NCBI GenBank assembly: GCA_950295325.1
Contig: OX485806.1
Span: 50,775,169 to 50,839,168, forward strand
Direction of reading: 5' to 3'
DNA length: 64,000 nucleotides
Source of the DNA: Polytrichum commune
Lineage: Eukaryota; Streptophyta; Polytrichopsida; Polytrichales; Polytrichaceae
Part shown: positions 1 through 13,619 of the stretch, piece after piece
How the letters are laid out: each line of letters starts with the position of its first letter
Position numbering within the stretch: position 1 is the stretch's first letter
Program-made: the position numbers and the translations under genes
The notes under the pieces: model-generated
The model's database searches: none
What the model was told of the DNA's origin: nothing
Seen by the model: only the letters and a program-made list of their open reading frames with translations

Positions 1-79
1 TTTGAAGAATGAACGGAAATATTGTGAATATTGCAAAAGGACGTTGAACTCAAGATTTGTACTGTTTACGTATGGACAG

Positions 80-3000
80 CAAGCCGTCTTTGGAATGGTT
101 GGGCTACCTATGGTGGAGAATTGTTTGGCAGGCTTCAACAGCTCTATTTTTGCATATGGCCAGGTAGGGCTTCTCAATGGATTCCAAAACGTCTGCAGCA
201 TTATATCAATTTTCACTTCATATAATGCAACATTGAGAAACGGTTGACATCTGATAACTGAAATTTTGTTGAACAGACAGGAAGTGGCAAGACACATACG
301 ATGTGGGGAGTGATGCCAGACACTGAAGAGGTTCCTTGTGAAGAGCGGGGCATCACACCTCGTGTATTTGAGAGGCTGTTTGCTCGAATTCAGCAGGTGA
401 CTAATATCCTCCACTAGAGCTTAATCTCAATTCAACACCTCTTAAAAACAGTTTATTTGATGTTGGTTTGAGTTGGCAGCGAGGCAGTTGAGCAGTTTCA
501 CTCTAGTGACAATCTAATGCTCTGTCAATCGATTAGCATTCACAAAGGAAGTCTAATACAGATGCAATCTGGGCAGGCAGAGATTAACAACATCGACAAG
601 CAGCTTGTTTACCAATGCCGGTGCTCCTTCCTTGAGGTAATTGCGACAAATCCCATCTGACCTTGTTTCTGCAAATTTTTACACCAGAATAGGACAAAAT
701 ATGGTTATGGCTTATTTATATTTGAGTTTTATACTTAACAGCTTCCTGCCTTGGTGGGCTGCAGATATATAATGAGCAGATCACTGATCTGCTGGAGCCC
801 TCTCAGAGGAACCTCATGGTAATTGGCTATTCTGTTTCTCCAGGGTACTTCTTGGCAGCATATTTCTCACTTCATAAGAATGAAGATTTCCCAATTTGGT
901 GGCTTACGTGATGGCGGTTTCTTTTGTTAAATTGTTGAACCTTTGACTAACAATTATTGTGTATGCAGATAAGGGAGGACTCAAAAACAGGTGTATATGT
1001 GGACAGCCTTAGTGAAGAATATGTGTCTAGTGTGGAGGATGTTACACGCCTTCTCACCAAGGTGGATCTCTTGCAATAGCTTTTGTATAATTTAGAATAC
1101 AACTGAAACATCAATCTACCTTGACTTAACTCTCAGTCTTGAGTAACATCTTACGACATGTTCAGCTGAAGTGATTTTTTTGCTTGTGAACAGGGGCTAG
1201 CCAACCGGAGAGTTGGTGTTACAGCTATGAACAATGAGAGTTCAAGATCTCACAGTGTCTTCACATGTGTGATTGAGTCTCGCTTCAAGGTGCTTGAATC
1301 CTCTGCTTATGACTTGCAAAACGAACCTAGATGTTTTTCAACATGTTTATTGTTTGTAGATGTTTGAAGACTCCCAAGTAATGAGTAACTTTCATTGGAA
1401 GAAACTTGGTGAAAGGGCAAGCTTTAAGGTGCTATATACTCAATATGTATATTGTTTCTAGATGCTTAATTCCAGTTTGAAGACTCCCAAGTAATGAGTT
1501 ACTTGCCTTGGAGGAAACAAGGTGAAAGGGCAAGCTTCAAGATGCTCGAACCCTCTGCTTATGACTTGAAAAAAGAACCTAGATGCTCCTAAACATGTTC
1601 ACCCAATATTTCTGTTGTTTCTAGATGCTGAATTCCAATTTGAAGACTCCCAAGCAACGAGTAACTTACCTTGCAAGAAACAAGGTAAAGGGCAACCTAG
1701 AGCCACTCACTGTTTTTGGAGGATATATTAATGAGTTTATTTGGGACGTGGAAGCAGAGTGCAGGAGACGGTGTGAGCAGTGTGAGAAGTAGTAGGTTAA
1801 ATCTAGTAGACTTAGCAGGGTCTGAGCGACAAAAGCAGACTGGTTCTGCTGGTGACCGGTTGAAGGAGGCTGGTAATATCAACAAATCTCTTTCCCAACT
1901 TGGGTATGTCAATTTCTGACTATTTTTCAGTTTTACCTGCTTCAAAATGGTTGACACCCTGCTGTGTATCTGTCCTACATATGTGACTCATTTGCAAGGT
2001 CTGCTTAACATGAATGCTAACAATTATTTTGGGGCTACAGGAATGTGATAAACTTGCTGGCGGAAGTGGCACAATCAGGAAAACAACGACACATTCCATA
2101 TCGAGATTCTCGCTTGACTTTTTTGTTGCAGGAGTCCCTTGGTGGCAATGCTAAACTGGCAATGATATGTGCTGTGTCTCCAGCAAGCAGGTGATCTCTA
2201 ACTCGTAAATTTTGATGAATTTGTGACTTCCATGCGTGTCTGAACATGTATGTAGACAATATTTGCCCACTTATTTTGGTGTGTATTGCAGCTGCCGAAA
2301 CGAGACACTTAGCACTCTCCGATTTGCTCAGAGGGCAAAAGCCATCCAAAACAAGGCAGTTATCAACGAGGAGGAGGCAAATGATGTGAACCTCCTTCGT
2401 GAGCAGATTCGTCAGCTCAAGGTTAACTGTCATTACATTCACTCTTCTTCATGACATAATATTCCATTTTTTATGAGATCGTTGGGCTTCTATATTCTGT
2501 GCAGTGTGTGATGCGGGAATATTGTCAATGTGCAGGATGAGCTAACAAGGATGAAATCAAGCAACACTTCAGATGTAGCTACTGGAAGTGGTTGGAATGG
2601 ATGGAATGCTCGCCGGAGCTATAACCTTCTTAGGCTCAGCCTTGGTCATCCAATGAAATATCCTCTAATTGAGGCAGATGATACTGATGAAGACATGGAG
2701 ATTGATGATGACTTGGCTGATGATGTTTCCAACTTGTCCCAGCCTACAGGCAAAGAGCTGGGCTCTACAAAGGCAAGCAATGGGGACTTGAAAGCTGAGT
2801 GCACATTAGTAAGTCTAAGTTCTGCACGTCTTGAGGATGCAGGTGCAGATGACACACCCAACATTGAGTCTCCCACGTTCGGTTTGTTGGAAATTGCCAT
2901 GAGCACTCCTCCTGCCTTGGAGGTGCCAGCTCCAGTACTTGATGCCACACTGGGGCTACCATCCCCCACCCATAGTCACTCTCCCAAGGCTGAGGATGGA

Positions 3001-5991
3001 AACATGGAATACAAAAACGTTTTACCATTTGGGCTCAATTCTCTAGCTGAGAATGAAGATGTTGTGCAGTTTGGGGTAACAGTGATGCCTGTGGATGGGA
3101 AGGCTGGTGTTCCTTCTTCTCTACGAAGCTCTAGGTCCTTCACATCTCCATCACCCAGGGACCGCCTTGCTGCAAGCCTCCAGAAAGGCCTCCAGATCCT
3201 GGATAATCATCAAAAGAGCTCTCTTGCCACCCTGAGAAGGTTATAGCCTTCTTCTAATATGCTTCTTCTCCAGAATTGCTCCAGAATTATGCTGTCTGAT
3301 AATTGTCAATGGCATAGATGATGTAACAAGTATATTGCTGTGCGAAACTGACTTGTTTCCTGCCTCTACAGGTCGACCAACGTACAATTCTCATTCCAAA
3401 ATTTGGATTTGAGGAATTCTAAAACCTCAGATAGTGGAGTTCAAGCAGTACAGACTCTTTATGCAAATTGTTCTTGCTCTTCTACATCGGTGGCACCCAG
3501 GTCTTACGGAATCATATCTGCCTTCCAGGACAGTAATCCAAATAAGAGAGCACGGACAATGGATGCAGCGGTGCAGACGTCACCCCTGAAGGAGGTAAGT
3601 GCAAGTGTGGAGCTATCCGACCTTCTCCAGGTTGGATGCAACACCATGTTACCCGATTCTCTGCACAATTCCGTGGAGTTGGTGGGGACAACTCGGTTGA
3701 GCAAGAACTTGGCTATCACACCTCGGAAACCAGACTATGCACAGGTACAGGCATAATTGTGTATACTATTTGCAGAGTTACTACTGTCACTGGCCCTTAA
3801 CTGGAGGTTTTTGCTTGACATGTACATGTCCTCACCAAGTACATGTTTGTTGAAATTGTCTATGGCTTGTCTTGTGCTTGTGAAATTGGCCCTGTGTAGT
3901 GGGTGACGAGACTTTTTCCTCATTTGTGTGGGTAGGCCATAGAGTCCTTGCTGGCGGGCTCTATACGAAGAGAACGGGCAGCTGAAGAGGCCATGACGCA
4001 GCAGGCTGCAGAAATTGAGCAGCTAAATCGCTTGGTATAGTGGATTCATTGAAATCTCATGGTTTCGAATCTAACAAGCCCATACAATCAGCTAATCTCT
4101 TCCTCTTAAGATGTAGATTGGACATCTTTCTTGTTTCTCTTCTGAAGTTAGGAGCATAAATAGATATTGATTTCATAACTATGCAGGTTCGGCAATATAA
4201 GCATGAGAGAGAGTGCAATTCCATGCTTCAACAAAGTCGCGAAGACAAGATCGCCCGCCTCGAGTCCCTCATGGCTGGTGTCCTTCCCTCTGAAACCTTC
4301 CTCACCGAGGAATGGGGAGCTCTTCTTCATGAACATAAGGTAGGACAATAATAGGATAAGCTTCTTGTAGAGAGTGCTAAAGGTTGGATTTTTGAAATTA
4401 CATATACCTGCTACTCATGAAATCATATTGGCCACATGCAATCGATTTTGATATACAGTAACGTTTTAATGTGCTTTACAGACACTACAAGAGAAGTTCG
4501 ATAAGCATCCCGAGGTGACACATGCCAGAGTGGAAATGGAGCGCTTGCTAGATGAGCTTGATCGCTACAAAACATTCTGTGACCTGGGGGAGAGAGATGT
4601 CTTAATACAAGAGAACATGGATCTGCGAAACCATCTTCAAACGTATCTTGAATGTGGTAAGCCAGGTGCTGCAAAGTATTGGCGTTTTTCCCTCACCTCG
4701 AGAGCAGTTCATGAGTCACTAGCTAATCTCTGCCTTCCTCCAGTTGCTGAGCCGGCAACAGAGTCAGCATCTGAGGAGACTAAGGACAAGAACTGGGCAG
4801 AAGAACGCCAATTGTTACAGGAAAAGGAACTTGAGTGGCTCTCTCTTATGGATGAAATGGCTGCAGAGTCAGATAATTTCAGACAACTTGCAGAGAAGAG
4901 GAAGTTTGAGCTTGAGGGTGAGAAGAGGTATACCCTACGCCCTTAATCTAACTCTAGACCTATACCCTACTAGTGCGTGTAGGTTGACCCAAATTTGGGA
5001 AACATTCTGGCACATTTTGAAAACCAATGTCCTTCGCTGATGGGTATGCGTTTTTGTTCCTGTAGGTGTGCAAAGGAGATGCATGAGGCTCTTGAGATGG
5101 CCATGGAAGGGCATGCCCGTTTACTGGAGCAGTACGCAGAGCTTCAAGAGAAGCATATCTTACTGTTGGGTAAGAACAGGAAGATCCGTGAAGGTGTAGC
5201 AGACCTGAAGAAGTTAGCCAGGCAAGCTGGGGTAACTACAACTGACACTAGATGGTTTGAGTGCCAAGCTGAGCAATTGGTGGCTATGAGGATTGATCAT
5301 GAGCTTGAAAGGGATGTTGCAAAAGATGAGGTTCTGGGCCTGCAATCGCAACTTCAGGATACAGTGGAAGCTGTTGCTGCAGCTGGGGAGCTTTTGGTGA
5401 GACTCAAGGAGGCTGAGAATGCTGTTGAAATGGCACAAGTAAGTGGCTCATTTCTACTCACAGAGTAGTTTTGTGGTGCAGTAGATCAATCTCTTGATAT
5501 GTTGTTGCAAGTTTTTTCTTTCCTCTGGGCTTTGTGGAGTTTGCCTGCATGTGTACTGAGGCCGACTCTCTGGTCTTTGTAACTAGGATGCGGCAGCCAT
5601 GGCTGGTCAAGAGGCAAACAGTATTCGCAGGGACATGGAAAAGCTGCAGAAAAAGCATTCTGTGGAACTCGCAGCCCTGCAACAGAAATTACTTGAAACT
5701 CGAACCCAAAAATCCCAGCTCTGCCCTATGTGTGTCATGGCTGAACGTGTGAAGTTCGAATTCACTGATATAGATGTAGATACATCCCAGGCTGAGGCAC
5801 ACACATCAAAGAAGTATTTTAGGGTGATGTCCTTGCCAGGACTCCTGGATGGCAGAAGCAGTTGGAATAGAAGCATGGACGGTGGCTTTGCAAGGGAAGA
5901 TGAAGAAGAGAGTGTGGTTGGAGAGCTTGAAGACAGAGGTCTGTTTTTAGAGAATATTGACATTGACGAGTTTGTTGACGAACCCTTTTGA
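80..5991 (+). CDS. Kinesin-12, PAKRP1/KIN-12A-like (5' end outside window)
   Basis: Plus-end microtubule motor of the kinesin-12 family; the plant PAKRP1 members act at the phragmoplast midline during cytokinesis. Sixteen exons fit GT-AG borders: 80-163, 277-396, 577-636, 765-818, 969-1061, 1194-1289, 1758-1903, 2041-2190, 2292-2421, 2536-3239, 3372-3744, 3936-4034, 4187-4339, 4482-4927, 5066-5438, 5587-5991. They sum to 3,486 nt, an unbroken frame of 1,161 residues plus stop. Motor motifs visible: P-loop [11 protein letters not shown] (exon 2), switch I NNESSRSH (exon 6), switch II VDLAGSE (exon 7), then [19 protein letters not shown] and [14 protein letters not shown]. The post-motor WNARRS..LL...LGHP segment and acidic DEDMEIDDD stretch are typical of PAKRP1 and separate it from POK kinesins. 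From about 3936 onward it is predicted coiled coil. Arabidopsis PAKRP1 is about 1,290 residues, so only the N-terminal part of the motor lies upstream. The first exon shown starts after a good acceptor; bases 1-79 are intron. Confidence 0.93.
1290..1700 (+). repeat. Threefold direct repeat inside kinesin intron 6
   Basis: The intron between exons 6 and 7 holds three diverged direct copies of a unit of roughly 130-150 bp. Shared landmarks are TTTGAAGACTCCCAAG (about 1363, 1478, 1640), GGGCAAGCTT (about 1417, 1530) and CTCTGCTTATGACTTG (about 1300, 1551). The unit includes a near copy of the exon 6 end with its donor, so look-alike splice donors lie inside the intron. Confidence 0.75.
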
Positions 5992-8100
5992 CAATTGTTT
6001 TGTTGAGCCGGCACTGATGCAACCAAGCCCACCAATGTACCAAAGATATCAAAATATTAGGCTGGACCTTTCCATTAATTCAATACATAAACCAAATAAG
6101 TACCTCCATATTCATTCTTTTTGGCACCCTGAGTTTCTCTTCGAAGTAGAAGTAGACAGGTCGAGAACCTTGAGGTGATCTTGTGTATATTTACAATAGC
6201 CATTCATGGGTAACTTTATAACAGTCATTCATGTCTCTTGTGGACATCCCTGCAGTCCTTGAAGGGTCTCTCCTTGACTTTATGCTCCTGCTCCTGCTCA
6301 CTGCATCCCTTCTCCCTCTCCCATTCCACCTGCCTCCACATTCTTTGGTGTCTGGAGAATCTTATTCATCAATTTGGACATTGCAATCATAATTTCTCTA
6401 CATTATGTGACTGGCACATTCATAGCTTTCAGATCCCTTCCTGATCCACACTGAGCTAATTAGAAAAAGGAAAATTTTGTGTATATTAAAAGTAAAAATT
6501 TAGAGTATACATGTTATTACATCATGCTAGAGTTATGATTTCTTTTGACAAAGATTCAACAAATTCAACATAGTCACAACAAAGTTTGAAGAGTTTCACC
6601 AATTTTGGCTAGGCTCCTTGCATCCCAAAGAGCAAAAGAGGAACTTGTTGTACTGCCAAAGATTCTAGATGCAACGTCTACAACCCAAGTTGCATATGTC
6701 TCTCTAGTAGATGACCCAACGACATAAACATGCAATTCTTGTGATAAAATGTTACACACAATCAATGATGCATAAAAGCCCAGTGGGTCAACTCTATCAT
6801 TGAGTTCCATTTAAAAAAATGACAATTAAAAAATCCCTATTTGGACACATCTATCAAAGTCTCAGTGGGACCCAAAGCCTAACATGAATTCATATTTTTT
6901 GCAGCCTTTGGAAAATGTGGGATTCAAAACTTCAATATGGGATACCTATCTCAAAAGTTCAGTAGAGTTATCCACCTACTGAAGTTAGGTTTGAACCGCT
7001 GTGTCACCTTCCTACCCAAGTTTGGTTGAGTGCATGCTAACTGAGCAGGGTTCGGGAGATTTTTGAGCTCAACCAGCTAAAATCCGTCCCTTCACAACTT
7101 CTACCGGTTTTTTTAGGATTTGACCTGTTGCAAACTTGTTGCCATTAATTTGGACCAACCAATATCCTATTTTTTTTCTTTCAAGTGCCGGTTAATTTCC
7201 TCTTCATTGTAATGACAACCGGCCAAAAAGTTGGGCATTGATAAGTGAGCCAATTTTTCAATGTAGCAAAATTATATCTACAAACACCATACACCATTCA
7301 ACAACATCCTCCAAAGAACATATCAACATACAACAATAATATGTAATGATATCAACATCCAACAACAATGATCAACAATTCATTACATACAAGAAACAAC
7401 GACAATGATCAACGATTTATCCATAGCAGGAGTTGAACCTGAAATAACCCATCAACCGGTTGATAGCCATGGATTTACTCTTTAAAATACCTAGGTCTTA
7501 AAACCTCGTATAACATTTGAGGCCACAACATGATAAAAGAGCACCCTAACATACCATATTATATATAAAAATGAAATTTATCAACTGTTAGAGTCAAAAT
7601 CAGTAGTATCGTCTTCACCTTCAAGATGAAAACGCCCTGAAAGGTATCTTTGTAGATGTGAAAACAACCATCTAAACTTTGTAGAGTTCTTCCATGAAGC
7701 TATGGCTTCCATTAGTACGTTATCAAGATCACCATGAAGATCTTCCATAGACACACGCATAATACATTTTAAACGCTAGCCGTCAACAATAAAATGCAAT
7801 AATGAAGCAAAAGCTTCGCCTGTCCGCCATTTACCAAATCGCTACAAGCCTACAACGAACACATAACCTAAACCCTAGAACTAGATGATATCCGGCCCTA
7901 GATGAATCAAACCGCCTAAAATCCGCCTTTTTCACTATTCATCCGGGTAAAAATCCTCTTCCTCAAAATGGTTGCCGGTTGAAATCCATTTTAAAAAAAA
8001 ACACCGGTTTCACATCCTCCACTTTCCCATTTCAACTAGATTTTTCACAAAACCAACCGTTGCCATTACACTAAATACCGGTTCTCCCCAGACATTGTAA
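5992..8100. other. Kinesin 3' flank and spacer
   Basis: The first few hundred bases should hold the kinesin 3' UTR; I see no decisive polyadenylation signal. Beyond that the DNA is AT-rich with no gene I can support. A 78-codon minus-strand ORF at 6574-6810 resembles no family I know. Between about 7100 and 8090 the word ACCGGTT and close variants recur (near 7106, 7190, 7456, 7974, 8005, 8079), which suggests an old repeat. Confidence 0.5.
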
Positions 8101-8244
8101 CTGAGCCGCGTCAGTTGGGGGCATTCATTGAGGGGTTGATTTGCAAGAAATGGGGTTGAAACTTGAAAACCTTGATATGGCTAGTGATGCTGGCTCGATT
8201 TTATCTTGTCTGCATGTCCAAGCATGCGTTCCAGAAACAAGTCC

Positions 8245-9307
8245 TCATCTAGGAGGAGGCCTCGGCCTGAAGGACTTGAACCCATTACATGTGCTCCTAA
8301 CTTCCAAGTACGCAACAAAATTCTTAGAACCGGTGTCCATAGAGGGAAAGACAAGCTGACCGAGCGTTGACAAATCCTTCATGGCCAACTTCACATGTAC
8401 CATCCTGTCATGTATGATACTAGAGGAAACTCCCATTAGAGGATACTCCCATTAGAGGATGTAGGACAACTTGTATCAGACTTTGAAACTAAAAAAACAA
8501 CTAGGACAACTAAAGGTGGAACAAGAGGTGTCTTTCTACTCTTTCACTCTTCCAACTTCTTGACATCTAGGGCAGATTGCTTCGTAGATTCTTTCTCAAC
8601 CTTCTTGTTTTGCTTCTCGACTCGTTTCTTGGCTTTCTTTTGGTTTGTAGATAGCTTTGACTTCAAAGCGCTCTTAAATATCTTGTCCACCTCCTTATTT
8701 GCCTCACTTGTCCTATATATTGGTCCGTACTCGTAATGAAATCTATTGCATAAACCAAAAAATCATGAGAACAATCCACAAAAACAGTCCAATATTGTAA
8801 GAAACCCTAAAACCCTAAACCCTATTCATCAAAATGCAAACTTCAAGTTACTTAATTGACAGGGCATGGTGCAACTTACTCAATCTTTTGCAAGAAACTT
8901 TTTTTTTTGCATTCTCCGCAATACCTTCCTTGTGCCCTAAATTGTAAACCTCATTGAATGCGCACGGGAAGTCTCACATACTCTGCTCAACAACAATAAT
9001 CTTGGAGGTTGTCCCAAGGAATTATGGCTTTGCATGTATTCTTGCTCCTACCCCGTCCCTCGTTGATTTTCTCCTCCCAAGAAATGTCAGTCCTTTCAAC
9101 GGGCCCAAGGGGTGGGATCTGCAACTTCGCCTGCAGATTTCTGAGAGTGACATCCCTAACCCTAAACCTTTCCTGTGCAGCAGATTTTCTATCCTTGTGG
9201 ACAACTGTACTTTCACAAATTTGCAAATAAAAAATTGACGCCTCTCCATCCCCCAGATCCTCCAACACCTCCTCTGCTAAAATGAAACTCTTCCTTGAAG
9301 GAGACAT
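8245..9307 (-). pseudogene. Unidentified decayed minus-strand gene
   Basis: I do not recognise the family. Minus-strand blocks look coding. The first runs from ATG at 9307 (MSPSRKSFILAEEVLEDLGD) to about 8990, ending in a stop after IIPWDNLQDYCC. A second block in another frame (about 8965-8880) reads DFPCAFNEVYNLGHKEGIAE. A third (about 8757-8566) follows a plausible acceptor, reads FHYEYGPIYRTSEANKEVDK and passes into a lysine-rich tail to a stop. A last ORF covers 8436-8245. The breaks between blocks could be introns or frameshifts; the in-frame stop after the first block favours a relic. It may be a captured host gene fragment or a transposon accessory ORF. Confidence 0.3.
8806..8826. repeat. 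Short interstitial telomere-like repeat
   Basis: About three imperfect units of the plant telomere repeat (CCCTAAA) stand in a row inside the decayed gene above. A similarly short TTTAGGG run lies near 48115-48140. Such short runs are common and need no telomere event. Confidence 0.5.
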
Positions 9308-9439
9308 GTTTTGCTCCTAGGCCCACAACGTCAACCTCCATGGCGAGAGACTAGGATAGCGTCAACACAAGTTACAACTATTCCAAACCCTAAACTAGCA
9401 ACATGGCGCTTTGGACAGGTGTTGAGGAGCTCTGGAGTT

Positions 9440-9635
9440 CTCCAGCGGTGCGTGGGAGGAAGAATGGCGGAGATAGGGCTCGGGGTGGGGCTGGACGAAC
9501 GGACGACGATTGGACAGATTGAAGGCCGGGTCGGGCAGGAAGGCGGACACGGGCAAGAAGGCCAGGTCGAGCAAGCAGGCCAGGTTAGGAAGGAAGGACG
9601 GGTCGGGAACGAAGGGCAGGTCGAGCAAGGCTAGA
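9440..9635. repeat. GC-rich degenerate minisatellite
   Basis: A GC-rich island in AT-rich surroundings. It is built of irregular units around GGTCGGGCAGGAAGG and GCCAGGTCGAGCAAGC. It is open on both strands for about 75-107 codons with repetitive glycine, glutamine and glutamate translation, which reflects the repeat and not a recognisable protein. Confidence 0.5.
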
Positions 9636-9714
9636 TAGGATCGGGCTGCCTGAGCCTGAACGCTGCCCGCGGGAGGCGTCCTAGAAATGCTCGTAGCACA
9701 AAAATACAGAGATC

Positions 9715-10010
9715 CATTACTTGAGACTTTTGAAGAAATTGAAGATCTTGGTTACTCGAGACTTTAGAAGACATTGAAGAACTTGATCGCTTAGTAATTG
9801 AATAAATTCGAGGAACTTGGATATTTGGAATTTTTACTTGGAAATTGAAGAAATTTGAAGAATTTAGATATTTGGAACCTGGACTTAGGAATTGAAGAAA
9901 TTTGAAGAACTTGGATACTTGAATTTTTTTCTTCTAAGTTAATTTGAATAATTTGGATACTTGAAATTTTGATTTAGGAATTGCAAGCAAATGGAAAATT
10001 TTAGAATTTG
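9715..10010. repeat. Diverged tandem repeat, unit about 55-65 bp
   Basis: Repeated variants of GAAATTGAAGAAATTTGAAG followed by AACTTGGATACTTGGAA occur four to five times. Copies near 9840, 9890 and 9950 are clearest. No coding potential. Confidence 0.6.
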
Positions 10011-11890
10011 GTAATTCAAAATTTTGAGAATTGGGATACGTACCAACTCGTACCAATTATGAAATCTAGAACACTTGAAAGCTTAGATATATAAAGAAAT
10101 TTGGAAATGAAATCACTTGTGACTTTGAAAATTGTACCATGCACAAGACTTTAAGATGAATCTATAAAAGTTTGATGCATTTAAGGACCCATTAGACCTA
10201 TATTCGTTAATTTGGGACTTTTTTGGCATTTTGAGACAGTTACAAATATAAGAACATGGATAAAATCACACAGATATTGGAGAATGTTGTAAGATGCAAA
10301 TACTTTGAAGTGGGTGTTCATATCAAGAACTCAATTAAGAACTCATATCAAGATGGTTTAGGTAGGACGACCCAAACATTAGACCATGTTGTTGTGGTCC
10401 ATATATTAATTTGAGACAAGAGAAAGTCTCAAATTAACGAATATAGTGATACTAGCTAAAAATTAGGATTCAAAGACCATATAAGCACTTGGAAGAATGA
10501 AAAAAACGTTTTTTAAAAAATTATTACTTCCTTTGTGCACTTACAAGAGAAGATTGGTCAGGAAAATACTCAAAGAATAATCGATCAATCGGATCAATTT
10601 CAAGGAGTTTTTTTGAAGATTCAATCAACTGGATTAATCAAGGTAAAGAGAAGCCTCTTGTTTCAATCAAAGTAATCACAAGATGCAATCCAAAACATAG
10701 GTGTCCGAATTCAAACATTGTCGATGGGAATTACTTGATATATATAGTCATGAGGTTCGGATGTTGTAATCAATTACTAAGGTATGTGGTAGCCCCACTT
10801 GTAGAATCGACAATACATAGTTAGAATTCATCATCAAAGTCCAAGAGCATATGAGGTTGATTCAGCATGGTGAAAATCATCACGTGAAAGGAGGATGAAA
10901 GATTAATCATGCAAGAAGCCATAAAGTAGGAAATCACTCATCACATGCTACTTAAGATTAATTTTATTGGAAATTTTGCCTTACAACGACCATATTCTAA
11001 TTTTATAAATTATAAATTAATGATTTATTAATATTAATCATACAAATGATCACAATTAATCAAAAAACTAGTGTGAACGAATTAGGGACTAAAATTGTTG
11101 TAGTTGAACAATTGATCTAGTACTTACAAATTTGGATTTTTTCATAAAAATTCATATTAAACATTATATGAAAGTAGAGGTATTGAGGATTACAAACATT
11201 TTTTACTCTATGGGGCACTTAAACCTTGACATTATGATTTTTGGGAAACATAATCAATATTACTTGAGCACATAAATGCATAAGGTTTCAAAATAGTTTC
11301 CAAAGGATAAAGTTTGAACCACATTAAAGTTTTACAAACTAAATAATAGGACATATACGTATGTGATCATAGACTATTCCAAAGAAGTTCAAAATATACT
11401 TGGGATATATCATCATTCAAACAAATTATATACAATGAAGTTAAGACATTAGCTAACCTACTCCTCCATAGTTATAAGATTTGTGTTCACTATTTAATAG
11501 CAAATTGCACCATCTAAGGTTGGGGAAGTCTACCGACTAGAAGGCAACCTCAACAATCTTTGGAAGCCAAGGGCTCGTCCTTATAAACTCACACCTAAAC
11601 AAAGAATAATTTTTTTCTTTTTGTTTCTTGAACTTCACAACATTAACATGCTAAACGTTTAAAGATGGAATTCGCTTAGAGTGCTTTAAACAACAATGTG
11701 ATTTTCGTGGCATCCTACACGATGAAGGTCTTTTCTCATAATTAGAATGGCCCAATGGTTACAAACGTGAGGCCCTTGGTTTGATGGGTTGTATAAGCTT
11801 CATTAGTGAGATACTTATCAAAATCCATAGCCTTACAAAGATCTTAATCATGCTACGTTTTTTAGCAGAAAAAAGAAAATCTAAACTATT
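10011..11890. other. AT-rich spacer, nothing recognised
   Basis: About 1.9 kb of low-complexity AT-rich DNA, with no ORF above noise, no RNA gene and no clear repeat boundary. Confidence 0.5.
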
Positions 11891-11899
11891 AACAACATT

Positions 11900-12130
11900 G
11901 TTGTGGTTGACCACCATGGTCATTTTATTTGTGTAAACTTTAGTTATTCATGGTTTTTTCATGATGTCACATGTCTGCAAGTTATTTTCTTGATGCTATT
12001 TGGAGGAGTTACTTCACCCACACAAATGAATGCTTTGAGAGCTAGATGTCGTATTGTGTGGTAATGGCATGAATTAATTCAACAACTCTCCTATTGGCAT
12101 ACACATTTCTAATGAATACAATGTAACCAT
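11900..12130 (+). pseudogene. PIF/Harbinger transposase relic
   Basis: The forward translation around 11910-11990 contains HFICVNFSYSWFFHDVT. It matches, with frame slips, the Harbinger (DDE_Tnp_4) block seen at 13.9 kb (IHLDFGQPGFFHDITLF) and at 35.9 kb (HLDLGFP plus GYHDVTIL). The second catalytic aspartate of these nucleases lies in this block. It is very decayed, so the call rests on comparison within the window. Confidence 0.4.
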
Positions 12131-13600
12131 GAATGACCCGTCCGTGCTTTTCATACATGGGTTGCTTAATTGTATAGTGTTGCATGCAAAATGACCCCAC
12201 CTAGTGGAGAGGTTCAATAAGGATGGCAAACCACCTTTGCACCCTATGCATGATTTCCAATTGTTCTTTACCTTATCAAATATTGATAGAGCATGGAGAT
12301 TCTTAGTGTACTCTCAGTTTTGATGGCCAACAATACTACAAAGAAACCATATGGGTTCATGGTCCACCTCTATGTAGGCTTTAATTTCTTTTTTCTCACT
12401 ATTCTCCATAAATGACTTATGGTATATGGATTGCAAATCATTTTTTGGCCATATGAATACATTTGTGATAAACATAATTCCTATGTGTACTATAATGATC
12501 CCCATCCCAAATATCCTTTTTTAATTTGGTACCCTACAACATGGTAGGTAGCATCTACGTTCTTTCGGTGTCGCAACCCTTGCTAGCTCCCTTAACAATC
12601 TTGCCAATTTTCATTTCTAGCAAAGGTTACGAGCGCTAACCCTTCGCATTTCGCCATGCCAATGATTAGCTCGTTCTACCCCGGACCTTATAGTTCATAG
12701 GAGGGGAACCAACCCTCCTACTTTACTTTCGAGACTCACCCCTTAATCAGTAACCAATCCTTAGATGTGGACATCCATCCATGGAAGTCCAATCTTATGT
12801 TGATCATCGCATTGCCGGAGCAACACTACAACAACCCAAACCATACTAGGCAACTTTGGCCTTACATTGGGCCAATGCCCATGGAGGCCGTGCCGTTCGG
12901 CCTCGGGTGGGTGAGGCCACACCACCTCACCCATATAAGCCTCTAGCACTCTATGCGGGGCCCCTACCCCACCGTCAAGAAACCTTTTGTCTCCCTACCA
13001 AGAGTTGGGGCCAAGTAGACATTTTCCCTTAGCTGTTGGGCCTAGAAGCCCCCAACAGCTTCAGACCATCATAGCTTCGTTGGATGATGTCTAATTCTGA
13101 CAAGAAACCACTTCATCTTCATCTACGCTTCACGTGGATGCCGATTGACTCCTCACTTGCCTCATTTGGCCAAGTATTGAGGAGGTTAGGCCTGTTCAAT
13201 GTTCAAACCTTGGCAGTCCCGGGAACCACTCCCAGGCCACTGCTGTACCAAGACAACGCCCCACTCAAATTGCCATAACTCCTAGCTCACACCTCCGATT
13301 GAGGTGTTCTTGAGTTTTTTGGAATCACCACGCCATAAGCTACGCATAGCTCATGGCCCTACCCTTGTGCCTCCTAGTCTCCGTGGGTGGGAGGCGTTCT
13401 CAACGCCCGGGGCCCTCACCTACACTAGGATTACTTGGGCCCTCTCACCAACGGCGCCACAAGTCCTGGGTGTCACTCCGGGGTCCCCCTTGTGCCCATG
13501 GTGTTTCGGGCACTCCTCATGGAGAGGTGCATGACATTCGGTGAAGGAATTGGTCATTAAAGCACAAACACAAAACCTATAATTTTATTTTGGTTTTGTG
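12131..13600. other. Spacer with a GC-richer segment at 12.55-13.55 kb
   Basis: Composition rises sharply from about 12545 to 13545 compared with both sides. Short ORFs on both strands look like chance frames. The sharp change suggests an old inserted element, perhaps an LTR or leader, but I see no terminal repeats or TSD. Confidence 0.4.
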
Positions 13601-13619
13601 CAAAATCAAAGCAAATCAT

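Noticed and set aside
9395-9634. ORFs on both strands in a GC-rich island
   Set aside because: Both are products of a degenerate minisatellite.
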